64,000 nt of DNA, taken from NCBI RefSeq assembly GCF_900209925.1, contig NZ_LT907978.1:170001-234000 (forward strand). The letters run 5' to 3'. Below the pieces are notes generated by a model. The model had not been told where the DNA came from and ran no database searches. It was given only the letters and a program-made list of their open reading frames with translations. Shown here piece by piece: positions 9,891-19,435 of the stretch. Position numbers and translations under genes: made by a program. The stretch is from Anaerobutyricum hallii (GTDB taxonomy: Bacteria; Bacillota; Clostridia; Lachnospirales; Lachnospiraceae). How positions within the stretch are numbered: position 1 is the stretch's first letter; every line of letters begins with the position of its first letter.

Positions 9891-10646
9891 ATGGTATCAG
9901 TTGTGATTTTCTGCCATGATAAAAGGGAAGCAGATTTTTTTTGTAAATTGTGCGACCAGTGTGTGGCAATTATAAATAACGAGCGTTTACAGTGTTGCAT
10001 TGTGAGTGGTGAAGAGTATAAGAAGATGAACATAGAGAGAATACCGGTTGCAGATTTAATTGTAGCGGAAGTAATGAATTCTGTAGATTTAAGGAAGTTG
10101 ATCCATATACGAAAGTGTTCGCCTAAAGCAAAGCTTTTGATTTTAAGTAGTCTTCAGATTTCGCCGGAGTACTATGTGATTCCGGAAATTTCACCGGATA
10201 TGTTGTTACTAAAGCCATATATATATTCTAAAGCATACAAAGTTATTCATAAAATCTTTTCCTGGGTGTACAGGGATCGATATAGAAGACAAGGGATGAA
10301 TAATATATTGCAAGTTTTGACAGGAGGAGAGTACTATTATTTTGATTATGCAGATATTAGTTATCTAGAAGCAAGAGATAAAAAGATTATATTGCATTTA
10401 CAGAAGCAGGAGTTTTCTTTTTATAGTTCATTACAGAAGTTAGAAAGTAGTCTGCCGGATTATTTTGTGCGTTGTCATCGAAGTTATATTGTAAATTTTA
10501 TGTCTGTTCAAAAAGTAGATTTAATGAACAGCGTGTTTTATTTGGATAAAAGAACAGTTATTCCGATTTCTCAAAAATACAAAGCTAAATTAGTAAAAAT
10601 TTTTCAACGCAATAACACAGAGAATCTTCTGTTTCATCCTCAATAA
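9891..10646 (+). CDS. LytTR-family regulator with degenerate receiver domain
   Basis: 251 residues. Residues 1-115 look like a response-regulator receiver fold, but the phospho-acceptor position at the end of the third strand (ADLIVAEVMNS) has Glu/Ala rather than Asp. Residues about 140-240 form a LytTR DNA-binding domain (YYYFDYADISYLEARDKK, DYFVRCHRSYIVN, VIPISQKYKAKL). It sits 24 bases after the WXG100 gene and has no clear ribosome binding site of its own, suggesting translational coupling. No histidine kinase is nearby. It may control the T7SS-like genes or act without phosphorylation. Confidence 0.8.
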   Translation: MVSVVIFCHDKREADFFCKLCDQCVAIINNERLQCCIVSGEEYKKMNIERIPVADLIVAEVMNSVDLRKLIHIRKCSPKAKLLILSSLQISPEYYVIPEISPDMLLLKPYIYSKAYKVIHKIFSWVYRDRYRRQGMNNILQVLTGGEYYYFDYADISYLEARDKKIILHLQKQEFSFYSSLQKLESSLPDYFVRCHRSYIVNFMSVQKVDLMNSVFYLDKRTVIPISQKYKAKLVKIFQRNNTENLLFHPQ

Positions 10647-10728
10647 ACAGGGGAGAAATTACTAAAATTTAATCAGTATCAAAGAGGGAATCAAAACAAA
10701 AACATAGGGATTATAGGGCTGATTTAAG

Positions 10729-10757
10729 TTGACCCTGGTTTGTAACAGTGGTAAAAT
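10729..10757 (+). promoter_or_regulatory. Promoter of the butyrate CoA-transferase gene
   Basis: TTGACC (10729-10734), a 17-base spacer and TAAAAT (10752-10757), 50 bases upstream of the chosen start. It makes the CoA-transferase gene a separate unit from the WXG100/LytTR genes before it. Confidence 0.65.
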
Positions 10758-10807
10758 AGACTCATGATTTTTTTTTAACAAGCGCAAAAGTGGTTAGGAG
10801 GAGAAGC

Positions 10808-12148
10808 ATGAGTTTTATTAAAGAATATGCACAGAAGCTTGTCACAGCAGAAGAAGCAGTTAAGGTAGTAAAATCACATGATTGGGTGGATTATGGTTGG
10901 ACAACAGGTACACCGGTTGCCTTAGATGCAGCATTAGCAGCCAGAGCAGATGAATTAGAAGATGTAAAGGTTCGTGGGGGAATTTTATTAAGAGAACCTG
11001 AAATCTTTAAAGTAGATAATGTGGCAGAACATTTCACATGGAATTCCTGGCATATGGGTGGATTAGAGAGAAAAGCAATCAGTAAAGGTTTTGCTTTTTA
11101 TTCTCCATTAAAGTATTCAGAGCTTCCACGTTATTACAGAGAGAATATCAAACATCTTAATGTTGCAATGTTCCAGGTAGCGCCAATGGATAAGCATGGA
11201 TTTTTTAATTTTGGACCGAATGCATCACATATGATGGCTGTTTGTGAGACAGCGGATGTTATCATTGTAGAAGTTAATGAGAATATGCCTCGTTGCTTAG
11301 GTGGATTTGAAGAAGGAATCCATATTTCCCGCGTAGATTACATTGTGGAAGGTCAGAATCCTGCTATTGGAGAATTAGGAGCAGGTGCACCTCCAACAGA
11401 GGTAGATAGAGCGGTAGCACAGCTTATTGTGGAGGAGATTCCAAACGGAGCATGTCTCCAGCTTGGTATTGGCGGAATGCCTAATACAGTAGGTTCTATG
11501 ATTGCAGAATCTGATTTAAAGGATTTAGGTGTACATACAGAGATGTACGTAGATGCATTTGTTGATATTGCAAAGGCAGGAAAGATTAATGGTTTAAAGA
11601 AGAATATCGATAAAGGACGTCAAGTATATGCATTTGGAGCTGGTACGAAGAAGATGTACGATTATCTGGATGATAACCCAGAATGTATGAGTGCGCCAGT
11701 TGACTATACTAACAGTGCGAAAACAATTGCACAGATTGATAACTTTATTTCTATCAATAATGCAGTTGATATTGACTTATATGGTCAGGTTAATGCAGAG
11801 AGTGCAGGTGTGAAGCAGATTAGTGGAGCAGGTGGACAGCTTGACTTTGTTCAGGGAGCATATTTATCTAAAGGTGGTAAGAGCTTTATCTGCTGCTCTT
11901 CTACATTTACTTCAAGAGACGGTGTAAAACATACAAGAATCAGACCTACTTTGGCAGAAGGTTCTACAGTAACAGACACTCGTCCTAATACACATTATGT
12001 AGTAACAGAGTTTGGTAAAGTATGTCTTAAGGGAATGTCTACATGGCAGAGAGCGGAAGCATTAATCAGTATTGCTCATCCTGATTTCAGAGACGAATTA
12101 ATTAAAGAAGCAGAAAAGATGCAGATCTGGAGAAGAAGTAACAAATAA
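10808..12148 (+). CDS. but: Butyryl-CoA:acetate CoA-transferase
   Basis: Transfers CoA from butyryl-CoA to acetate, releasing butyrate, the last step of the pathway begun by thl. The 446-residue protein belongs to the acetyl-CoA hydrolase/4-hydroxybutyrate CoA-transferase family: [25 protein letters not shown] (candidate region of the CoA-accepting Glu) and the strongly conserved [21 protein letters not shown] at 10808 is used because AGGAGGAGAAGC precedes it; an in-frame extension from 10790 runs through this site. A 4-hydroxybutyrate CoA-transferase cannot be excluded from sequence alone, but the butyrate operon nearby favours But. It is monocistronic, between a promoter and a strong terminator. 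Confidence 0.9.
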   Translation: MSFIKEYAQKLVTAEEAVKVVKSHDWVDYGWTTGTPVALDAALAARADELEDVKVRGGILLREPEIFKVDNVAEHFTWNSWHMGGLERKAISKGFAFYSPLKYSELPRYYRENIKHLNVAMFQVAPMDKHGFFNFGPNASHMMAVCETADVIIVEVNENMPRCLGGFEEGIHISRVDYIVEGQNPAIGELGAGAPPTEVDRAVAQLIVEEIPNGACLQLGIGGMPNTVGSMIAESDLKDLGVHTEMYVDAFVDIAKAGKINGLKKNIDKGRQVYAFGAGTKKMYDYLDDNPECMSAPVDYTNSAKTIAQIDNFISINNAVDIDLYGQVNAESAGVKQISGAGGQLDFVQGAYLSKGGKSFICCSSTFTSRDGVKHTRIRPTLAEGSTVTDTRPNTHYVVTEFGKVCLKGMSTWQRAEALISIAHPDFRDELIKEAEKMQIWRRSNK

Positions 12149-12180
12149 TAAATAGATTGCATTTTTTAAAAGTATAATAA

Positions 12181-12244
12181 AACCTCACACACAAAGGATA
12201 ATAAACAGTAAGTTTACAGTAGCTTTGTGTGTGAGGTTTTTGTA
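12181..12244 (+). terminator. Strong bidirectional terminator between but and the reverse-strand gene
   Basis: Perfect 16-bp stem AACCTCACACACAAAG/CTTTGTGTGTGAGGTT (12181-12196 and 12223-12238) with T residues after it on the plus strand. It lies between convergent genes. Confidence 0.85.
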
Positions 12245-12271
12245 TTTTTAATATCTATTACAGATGAATGG

Positions 12272-13333
12272 TTATTTTAAAACAAGGTTATCTATGTTTC
12301 TTATGATAATAGTTGATTTACCGGTTACATCTGTTTGGACTTCAAAGTTAGCCAGTTTGTTATAAGTTTCCATAGGGATGGATATTTCAATTCCGCTATC
12401 GGTTACCATAAACTGCTTTTCTAATTTCTTTACAGTATTTTCATTGGTGACAGTAAAGTTGTCATATTGGAGATCATATTGTTCCATTTTTTCGTCAAAT
12501 TCTGATTTTTTTTCAGGACTTTTTCCAAAGAGTTTATTTCCGATTTCTTCTACATCAAAAGATTTGCGATCTACATATTCTTTTTGTAAGGCACTTTTTG
12601 TATCCATCTTTGTTTTTAAATCGGCACCGTCATATTTATTGGAAATATTATTAATAACACGTGTCAGTATATTTAACTTCTTTTTAGGTGGAATATTAGT
12701 ATGGCAGATGAGAAAGTTTTCAGATAAATAATATGCTTTTTCACCATTGATTTCATATCTTTTTTCCAGAAGTTTTATATGATAATCTGACAAATTAATA
12801 ATTACAGCTTCAGGAATTCTTGAAGTTGCTGAGGGAAGAAGGGCTCTTGATTTAACAATTCCGGTATTGATAACAGGAATGTTAGAATCATTACTATTAA
12901 GATTAGTACCTTCAGAATCCGATGCAGTAATTTCATGGGTATAACTTTCTTTATAATTCATTTTTAAGAGAGCAAGGTAGATGGTTCCTTCAGCCTGGAA
13001 AGTTACGAATAGAAGGTCAGCAGCAGGAATATCTAATCCTTCTCCCATGGCAATATAAAGTTTGTTTGCAATTGCCTGGCTTGTTTCTATAAAAGAGGCA
13101 TCATCAGATTCATCCCAGGTTTCAAGGATAGAGTAAATTGGTGATGCTTCTGGATTAAACTCACAGTTCTTGGTATCGTCGCTGGAAACGATTTTATAAA
13201 TGTGGTTTCGAATAAAGTCATGTAAATCTGGACCGGGATCTAAGAGAGTATTAGATAATATACATTCTCCGCGATTTGTGTCTAGAATATGTAAAATAGC
13301 TTTTCTTATAACGATATCATCTTTTGCTATCAT
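12272..13333 (-). CDS. Nucleoid-associated protein (NdpA/YejK family)
   Basis: 353 residues. The N-terminal pattern MIAKDDIVIRKAILHILDTNRGECILSN-type start, the acidic LLDPGPDLHDFIRNHI segment and the long alpha/beta body match the 37-kDa nucleoid-associated protein family (NdpA/YejK). Members bind the nucleoid; in some phages and plasmids they accompany mobile DNA. The start codon follows AAAGGAGC on the reverse strand. It is transcribed against the flanking genes and separates the CoA-transferase gene from essC. The family call rests on pattern recognition and is moderately sure. Confidence 0.7.
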   Translation of the reverse strand: MIAKDDIVIRKAILHILDTNRGECILSNTLLDPGPDLHDFIRNHIYKIVSSDDTKNCEFNPEASPIYSILETWDESDDASFIETSQAIANKLYIAMGEGLDIPAADLLFVTFQAEGTIYLALLKMNYKESYTHEITASDSEGTNLNSNDSNIPVINTGIVKSRALLPSATSRIPEAVIINLSDYHIKLLEKRYEINGEKAYYLSENFLICHTNIPPKKKLNILTRVINNISNKYDGADLKTKMDTKSALQKEYVDRKSFDVEEIGNKLFGKSPEKKSEFDEKMEQYDLQYDNFTVTNENTVKKLEKQFMVTDSGIEISIPMETYNKLANFEVQTDVTGKSTIIIRNIDNLVLK

Positions 13334-13366
13334 AGGGGCAGCTCCTTTGTTTTTATTTGATTAAAT

Positions 13367-13393
13367 AGTATAAGATTAGGGTTAAAAGGTCAA
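13367..13393 (-). promoter_or_regulatory. Possible promoter of the nucleoid-associated protein gene
   Basis: On the reverse strand TTGACC (13388-13393) and TATACT (13367-13372) are separated by 15 bases, shorter than ideal. The -10 box is good and lies 34 bases upstream of the start codon. Confidence 0.4.
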
Positions 13394-13409
13394 AACTCCG
13401 TTCGTGCCA

Positions 13410-13484
13410 GAATTATGAGAGTAGCGTTAGCTATGGAATAATTCGTGACATCAAGTTAGGGACAAAATACTTTTTGCCCCTAAC
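13410..13484 (+). other. Two hairpins in the divergent region before essC
   Basis: The first pairs GAATTAT (13410-13416) with ATAATTC (13438-13444) and has an inner GTAGC/GCTAT stem. The second is nearly perfect: GTTAGGGACAAAA against TTTTTGCCCCTAAC (13455-13484). The second would lie in the 5' untranslated region of the essC operon and could be a regulatory stem or the end of an upstream transcript. Confidence 0.45.
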
Positions 13485-13517
13485 ACCACAGTATATCACT
13501 TTAGGGGAAAAGAAGCT

Positions 13518-16500
13518 ATGAGATTTTTGATTTTTATATATGGAGAAAAGTATGGAAGACGTTTTTTACTTTCAGAAGATGCGAACCAAAAGTGCAGGAT
13601 ACTACTTACGAAAGATGAGTTTTCCATAGAACAGACGATGTTTTTGGAATTGGAATATATAATGCAGGAATGGTATGTTAAGGAAACAGCTTACTATAAA
13701 GTAAGCAAAAAACAGTTTTTTCAAACGGAAAGGGTGGAAGAGAATCAAGCTGTTTTTTATAAGTTGAATACAGGACGGAAATATATTTTAAAAATCGGTG
13801 AAAAAAATATTTCTATACAATATATACGTTGTAAATATAATTGGAGTGCCTATCGAACATATAGATTAAAAGTTTGCAGAATAGTAAAGCAGTCAAATAA
13901 AGTTTTTCTGACGGGAGATGATTCGGAGCAGATTCCCTGTGTGAGCATTTTAAATAAAAATGGTCAATGGTTTTTAAATAATTATGGAATAGAACCAGTA
14001 TACATTAATGGAGATTTCATAAAAGAGAATAAGAAACTGAGTTATGGAGATATTATATATTTTTCTGGAAGAATTTTTTTGTTTTTTGATGATTTTATTG
14101 CGGTAGAACAGACAGAAGAAGAGATAAGTGTATTTTGCTTAGAAGAAATAAAGGTGAATGAATTTATACAGGATAAGGGCGTTATAGCTCCTATGTTAAA
14201 AGAAAGTTTTCACAGGGCACCAAGAATTATGGAACATTTAGAGAAGCTTACATTACAGATTGAGAATCCACCTATATTGGGAATGTTGGGAATGGAAGAA
14301 CAACGTTCTGTATTTATGGATATAGGTGCGGTTTTGAGCATGATGTTTCCGATGTTGGGAATGAATGTATTTTTAATATATGGGATGAGGACAGAAGAAA
14401 ATCAAGCAGGTACATATATATATTCAGGAATATTTATGGTTGTTATATCAGTAATGTGTTCTCTTTTGTGGATTATGATTTCCAGGCAATATGAGAAGAG
14501 AAAAAGAAAGGAACGAACGGATAGAAAGAAGAATGCTTACAGAAGATATTTGCATAAAAAAAGTATGCAGATTAAAGAACAATATGAAAAAACTTATAAA
14601 GTATTACAAAGTCGTTATTTATGTGCAGACAGGTATGTGAATAATTCACTGTTATTTTTATATTTGTGGAACCGAAATCCCTATCATGAAGATTTTTTAA
14701 AATATAGAGTAGGTACCGGGAATATACGGTTTCCTATGGAAATAAAGTTTGTGGGAGAAGTGTCTTATGAGGAAGAAGGTGTGCTGTGGCAGGAAGCAGA
14801 AAAGATACGAGAACATTATAATATCATGCATCAGATTCCGATGTTGTTAGATATAACACAATATGATCAAGTCGGGGTTATAGAAGCAGAGATGGATGAT
14901 GGAATGATAATCGTGCGGAACCTGATATTACAGATTGCGCTATGTAATTGTTATACAGAGGTAAAACTGGCATGTATATATGATAAAAATAAAGTTATGC
15001 AATATGAACAGTGGGGATTTTGTCGATGGCTGCCACATATATGGGACAGTGATAGAAGAAAGCGCAATATTGCAGAAAATCTATCAGAAGCAAGAGAATT
15101 ATTTTACAGGCTGCTTCAGGTATTTAAAGAAAGAGAAAGAATATCTACACCAGGTCGATCAGAGCAAGGACTGCCTCATTATATTTTATTTATTGCGGAA
15201 GAAAAATATCTGGATGGAGAAATGTTTTCCAAATATATTTTTAATAAAAAAGAGAATTACGGTCTAACAGTTATATGGCTTGTGGAAAGAAGAGAACAGT
15301 TGCCTAATACATGTAAATTAGTATTGGAAAGAAGTAAGGAGTTTTCAGGGTGGTATGAAATAGAACGGCATAGTCAAAAAAGGGAAGAGATATATTTTGA
15401 TTATATAAAAAAAGAAGCGGCGGAACGATTAATAAGAACTATTTCAGGAATAAGGGTAGCGGAGATAGAAGAAAAGAAGGACATTCCTGACACAATTGAT
15501 TTTTTAAAAATGTATGGAGTTATGACAGTGAAGGAACTTGATATAGAAAGTCGTTGGAGACAGAACAGTATTTATGAGAGCTGCCGGGTTTTGATTGGAA
15601 AAAAAGCGGGAGGTGAATCTTGTTATTTAGATATCCATGAACGTTATCATGGACCGCATGGCTTACTTGCAGGCACTACAGGTTCAGGGAAAAGTGAAGT
15701 ACTTCAGACGTTCATACTGTCAATGGCCATAAATTTTAGTCCTGAAGCAGTTAATTTTTTGCTTATAGATTATAAAGGAGAAGGAATGTCAGGATTATTT
15801 TCTGAGCTGCCACATATTTCCGGAGGAATTTCAAACTTATCAGATGGACAGGCTTACAGGGCAATGATATCCATAAAAAGTGAAAATAAACGAAGACAAA
15901 AGATATTTAAGCAGTGGAAGGTTAATAATATTAATGATTACACAAAGCTTTTTATTGCGGGAGCTACAAGCGAAGCAATTCCGCATTTATTAATTGTTAT
16001 AGATGAATTTGCAGAATTAAAAAAAGCAGAACCGGAATTTATGCAGGAACTGATTAGCGTGGCTCAGGTCGGGAGAAGTTTGGGAGTTCATCTTATATTG
16101 GCAACACAAAAACCGGGAGGAGTTGTTGATGATAAAATATGGAGCAATTCACGATTTCGTATTTGTCTTAAAGTACAGGAAAGAGAGGATAGTATGGACA
16201 TGCTTCATAACATGGATGCCTGCCAGATTGCACAAACTGGAAGGGGGTATTTACAGGTTGGGAATAATGAGGTCTATGATTTATTTCAAGCTGGCTGGAG
16301 CGGAGCGCCGTATAGGGAAGAATGTAGAAAAGCGGTAGCACAGATGATTAATCTAGATGGTACTCCTTGTTCTGTAAAAAATACTTTTGTAAAAGAAACG
16401 TTTGAACACGAGAAAGAAATAACGCAGTTGCAGGCAATAACAAAGTATATAGCTCACTTTGCAAAGAAATATAACTACAGAGCAGGTACGCGATTATGGA

Positions 16501-17390
16501 TGGATCCTTTGCCGAAATATTTATATTTAGAAGATATTATAGAAGAGAATAAAGATAAGAAAGGTAAGGAGCAGCGAATACAGCAGTTATTTTGTAATGA
16601 GGGAATACAAATTTGTCTAGGAGTATTTGATGATCCGGAAAACCAGGAACAGCCAAAGTTTTATTTCAATCTTATGGAATGTGGCCATGTTGGCATTGGA
16701 GGAAGGAGTGTTTCGGGTAAAAGTACTTTCCTGCAGACCTTTATATTTTCTTTATTAAATACGTATTCAGAAAAAGATATTATTTTGTATATTTTAGATT
16801 TTAATGGTGGAGGAATGGATATTTATGCGGTTGCATCGCAGGTACAGCAAGTGATAAAGGAAGAGGAAGAAGAAAAAACGGATAGATTATTTGAAGGTAT
16901 CAGAGAAGAATTAAAAAGAAGAAAGAAAATGTTATCGGGAGGTAATTTTAATCAATATAAAAATAGAATGGGGGAAGAAGAGAGCATTCCCCTTATGGTG
17001 ATTGTATTAGATGGTTTTGAGGAGTTTTGCACAGTGACGTATCAAAAATATGAAGATATATTGTATCAAATATTAAGAGAAGGGGAAAAGCTTGGGATAT
17101 TAATGATAATAACAGTAGAATCTTTTTCAGGTATGAATATATCTATGAGATTGTCAGATCTTTTAAAGACCAGAATTTGTTTTTATATGAAGGATACTTA
17201 TTCCTATACAGAAGCGTTTAATATAATACAGATTCCTGTTTTACCTAAAAAGGGGATACCAGGGAGGGGAATTGCTTATTATGGAGAGCGGATTTTAGAA
17301 TTTCAGACAGCATTGGCAGTGAAAGAACAGAATGATTACAGGAGACAGGAGAAAATAAGGCAGATATTGGACAGGAGAGTGGCAGTGTGA
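13518..17390 (+). CDS. essC: Type VII secretion ATPase, EssC-like (FHA - membrane - two FtsK/SpoIIIE domains)
   Basis: 1,290 residues. The N-terminal ~200 residues resemble two degenerate FHA domains (VSILNKNGQWFLNNYG is the clearest part). Two membrane segments lie near 265-320 (MDIGAVLSMMFPMLGMNVF and YSGIFMVVISVMCSLLW). The first FtsK domain has Walker A GTTGSGKS at about 719-726, LLIDYKGEGMSG and Walker B LLIVIDEFAEL near 825. The second has Walker A GGRSVSGKST near 1061 and a weaker Walker B MVIVLDGFEEF. Staphylococcal EssC has a further ATPase domain; here the protein ends after the second. It should be the hexameric motor that selects WXG100 substrates. ATG follows TTTAGGGGAAAAGAAGCT. 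Codon use is much more A/T-rich than in the metabolic genes around it. Confidence 0.88.
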   Translation: MRFLIFIYGEKYGRRFLLSEDANQKCRILLTKDEFSIEQTMFLELEYIMQEWYVKETAYYKVSKKQFFQTERVEENQAVFYKLNTGRKYILKIGEKNISIQYIRCKYNWSAYRTYRLKVCRIVKQSNKVFLTGDDSEQIPCVSILNKNGQWFLNNYGIEPVYINGDFIKENKKLSYGDIIYFSGRIFLFFDDFIAVEQTEEEISVFCLEEIKVNEFIQDKGVIAPMLKESFHRAPRIMEHLEKLTLQIENPPILGMLGMEEQRSVFMDIGAVLSMMFPMLGMNVFLIYGMRTEENQAGTYIYSGIFMVVISVMCSLLWIMISRQYEKRKRKERTDRKKNAYRRYLHKKSMQIKEQYEKTYKVLQSRYLCADRYVNNSLLFLYLWNRNPYHEDFLKYRVGTGNIRFPMEIKFVGEVSYEEEGVLWQEAEKIREHYNIMHQIPMLLDITQYDQVGVIEAEMDDGMIIVRNLILQIALCNCYTEVKLACIYDKNKVMQYEQWGFCRWLPHIWDSDRRKRNIAENLSEARELFYRLLQVFKERERISTPGRSEQGLPHYILFIAEEKYLDGEMFSKYIFNKKENYGLTVIWLVERREQLPNTCKLVLERSKEFSGWYEIERHSQKREEIYFDYIKKEAAERLIRTISGIRVAEIEEKKDIPDTIDFLKMYGVMTVKELDIESRWRQNSIYESCRVLIGKKAGGESCYLDIHERYHGPHGLLAGTTGSGKSEVLQTFILSMAINFSPEAVNFLLIDYKGEGMSGLFSELPHISGGISNLSDGQAYRAMISIKSENKRRQKIFKQWKVNNINDYTKLFIAGATSEAIPHLLIVIDEFAELKKAEPEFMQELISVAQVGRSLGVHLILATQKPGGVVDDKIWSNSRFRICLKVQEREDSMDMLHNMDACQIAQTGRGYLQVGNNEVYDLFQAGWSGAPYREECRKAVAQMINLDGTPCSVKNTFVKETFEHEKEITQLQAITKYIAHFAKKYNYRAGTRLWMDPLPKYLYLEDIIEENKDKKGKEQRIQQLFCNEGIQICLGVFDDPENQEQPKFYFNLMECGHVGIGGRSVSGKSTFLQTFIFSLLNTYSEKDIILYILDFNGGGMDIYAVASQVQQVIKEEEEEKTDRLFEGIREELKRRKKMLSGGNFNQYKNRMGEEESIPLMVIVLDGFEEFCTVTYQKYEDILYQILREGEKLGILMIITVESFSGMNISMRLSDLLKTRICFYMKDTYSYTEAFNIIQIPVLPKKGIPGRGIAYYGERILEFQTALAVKEQNDYRRQEKIRQILDRRVAV

Positions 17391-17689
17391 TATATGTGGA
17401 TATTTTTGTTGCTGGAGTAGGAAAGTGGTACGAATTTAGATGTGAAGAAACGGAGATAGTGAAGAATATTATAAAAGAAATATATCATACGGTGATGAAT
17501 ATAGAGTTTACAACTTGTACTAAGCTGGAAGAAAAAAATTTAGAGAGAGGAAAAGAGAGAATAAAAGAAGAAAATTTATATTTGGCATGTATAGAGAGTA
17601 AGGTTGTGCTGAATCCCAATGTACGGTTAGAGGAATGTGTGGTGAACAATGGAAATAGATTAATACTTTTTGACAGGTGTGATTTATAA
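17387..17689 (+). CDS. YukD/EsaB-like small ubiquitin-fold protein
   Basis: 100 residues. The GTG start overlaps the essC stop codon by four bases (GTGA), so translation is coupled. Length, the beta-rich start (YVDIFVAGVGKWYEFRC) and the end NGNRLILFDRCDL fit the YukD/EsaB family, ubiquitin-like accessory proteins of Firmicutes type VII systems. The central part (EEKNLERGKERIKEEN) is unusually charged. Identity rests on position and fold-like pattern more than on motif. Confidence 0.65.
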   Translation: MIYVDIFVAGVGKWYEFRCEETEIVKNIIKEIYHTVMNIEFTTCTKLEEKNLERGKERIKEENLYLACIESKVVLNPNVRLEECVVNNGNRLILFDRCDL

Positions 17690-19435
17690 ATGCTGAAATT
17701 GGGATCTGTATTAGATGGTAAATATAAAATAATATCTGTAATTGGACAGGGAGGGATGAGTACAGTATATCTGGCAAGGCACCAACGGTTAAATAAAGAA
17801 TGGGCAGTAAAAGAAATAAGCAGAGAATATTGTGAAAACTATGAAATGATAAGCAGACAATTAGTATTAGAAGCAGATATTCTAAAAAAATTAAATCACC
17901 CGGGTTTACCAAAGATTATTGACATCATAGAAAAAAAGGATGTTATCTGGATGGTTATGGAATTTATTGAAGGAAAGACATTAAAAGAAGTTCTGAAAGA
18001 AAGAGGAAGGATTCAGGAAACAGAAGTATTATCCTGGGGAAAACAGCTGTGTGAGGTGCTGTCTTATCTGCATTCTAGAACTCCGCCGATTATTTATCGA
18101 GATTTAAAGCCGGATAATATCATATTAAAAAAAACAGGAAGACTGGTGCTGATTGATTTTGGAACGGCACGTGAATATTGTTATGAAAAGAATAGTACAG
18201 ATACGACATATTTAGGAACTAGAGGATATGCGGCACCGGAACAGTACGGAGGAATGGGACAGACGGATGAGAGGACGGATATTTACTGTCTGGGAGTTAC
18301 TTTATATAGTATGCTAACTGGTTACAGTCCGGAAAAACCACCTTATAAAATTTATCATCAACAATATTGGGGAGAGAATATATCCTGTGAGATAAAAGAA
18401 GTTATTTTAAAATGTATGCAATTAGAACCAGATATGCGGTATCAGAATTGCAAAGAGCTTTCTTATGCGTTTTCTCAAGTAGATTATAAGAAGCATACTT
18501 CTTTAAAAACAGAAAAGAGGAAAGTAAAAAAATTAATAGTCTTTATTGTATTGTTACAAATATCAGGTATGTTTAGTTTAGGCTGTAAGGAGGCTGCTCA
18601 TTTTTATAAAGAAAAAGCAATTACTGTTTATATAGAATCCTCAGAGAAAAGTATAGATAAGAAAAAAGCGGAACAATATTATAAACAGGCATTGCTTCTT
18701 ATACCAGATGAAAAAGCAATTTATCAAAGCCTGGTAAAATATTTTATTCATCCGAACAATTTTAGTGTGGAAGACGCTTCAATTTTGACAAGCGTTGTAA
18801 TGACTACATGTAAGGAAAAGACTGTATTAGATATTTTTAAGGAAAATAAACGAGAAGGATATATGGAATTTTGCTATGAGGTAGGACTGGGATATTTCTA
18901 TGATATGGGTGGCATTACAGGAAAAAGTGCATCAGAAAAATGGTTTTGTGATGTAGTTGATTTGTTAGATGACGGAAAAAAGAAAAAGACTTTTGATGAA
19001 GGTAAGAAAAAGAGGGTAATAGCTTATGCAAATATAGCAAGATATTATAATACTTTCTTGATTAATGGAGTTGATAAGAGTGGAGAACGAGAAAATAAGG
19101 ATTTTCTAGATTTTTATAATGAGTTATGTATATTAAATCAATTTAAAATTACGGAAAGGAGTTCAACTTCGGATATTTCTGCTGCATATCTAATTTCTAA
19201 AGAAGTTGCGATAGAAATAGCGAATTATGCAGATGAATTTTTAAGGATGAAAGAGATAAACAGAGAAATGTTAAAAAAACAATTGATAAAGATAAACGGA
19301 AGAATGCGATATTTTGAAAGAGCAAAGAAAAACGGGAAAGAATTAGAGAATCTTTTACAAGATGCTCAAAGAAGAGTAGAGATGGCTGATGGATTTAAGT
19401 ATGAGGGGGATGAAGGAGATGAGGGAGGAACTTAA
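17690..19435 (+). CDS. Membrane Ser/Thr protein kinase in the EssB position of the T7SS-like locus
   Basis: 581 residues. Residues 1-265 are a Hanks-type kinase with all main catalytic elements: glycine loop VIGQGGMSTVY, lysine in WAVKEIS, catalytic loop IYRDLKPDN (Asp138), metal-binding LIDFGTAR and GTRGYAAPEQYGG. A single membrane segment lies near 281-298 (LIVFIVLLQISGMFSLG). The outer ~280 residues are helical, with a TPR-like start (AEQYYKQALLLIPDEKAIYQ). EssB/YukC of known type VII systems has the same order (kinase-like domain, one membrane helix, outer helical domain) but its kinase domain is a pseudokinase. The gene abuts the YukD-like gene with no gap. Whether it is a true EssB counterpart is inference; the kinase call itself is secure. 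Confidence 0.9.
   Translation: MLKLGSVLDGKYKIISVIGQGGMSTVYLARHQRLNKEWAVKEISREYCENYEMISRQLVLEADILKKLNHPGLPKIIDIIEKKDVIWMVMEFIEGKTLKEVLKERGRIQETEVLSWGKQLCEVLSYLHSRTPPIIYRDLKPDNIILKKTGRLVLIDFGTAREYCYEKNSTDTTYLGTRGYAAPEQYGGMGQTDERTDIYCLGVTLYSMLTGYSPEKPPYKIYHQQYWGENISCEIKEVILKCMQLEPDMRYQNCKELSYAFSQVDYKKHTSLKTEKRKVKKLIVFIVLLQISGMFSLGCKEAAHFYKEKAITVYIESSEKSIDKKKAEQYYKQALLLIPDEKAIYQSLVKYFIHPNNFSVEDASILTSVVMTTCKEKTVLDIFKENKREGYMEFCYEVGLGYFYDMGGITGKSASEKWFCDVVDLLDDGKKKKTFDEGKKKRVIAYANIARYYNTFLINGVDKSGERENKDFLDFYNELCILNQFKITERSSTSDISAAYLISKEVAIEIANYADEFLRMKEINREMLKKQLIKINGRMRYFERAKKNGKELENLLQDAQRRVEMADGFKYEGDEGDEGGT

Noticed and set aside
14980-16338. Short plus-strand frames inside essC
   Set aside because: They are out-of-frame shadows of a well-supported ATPase gene.
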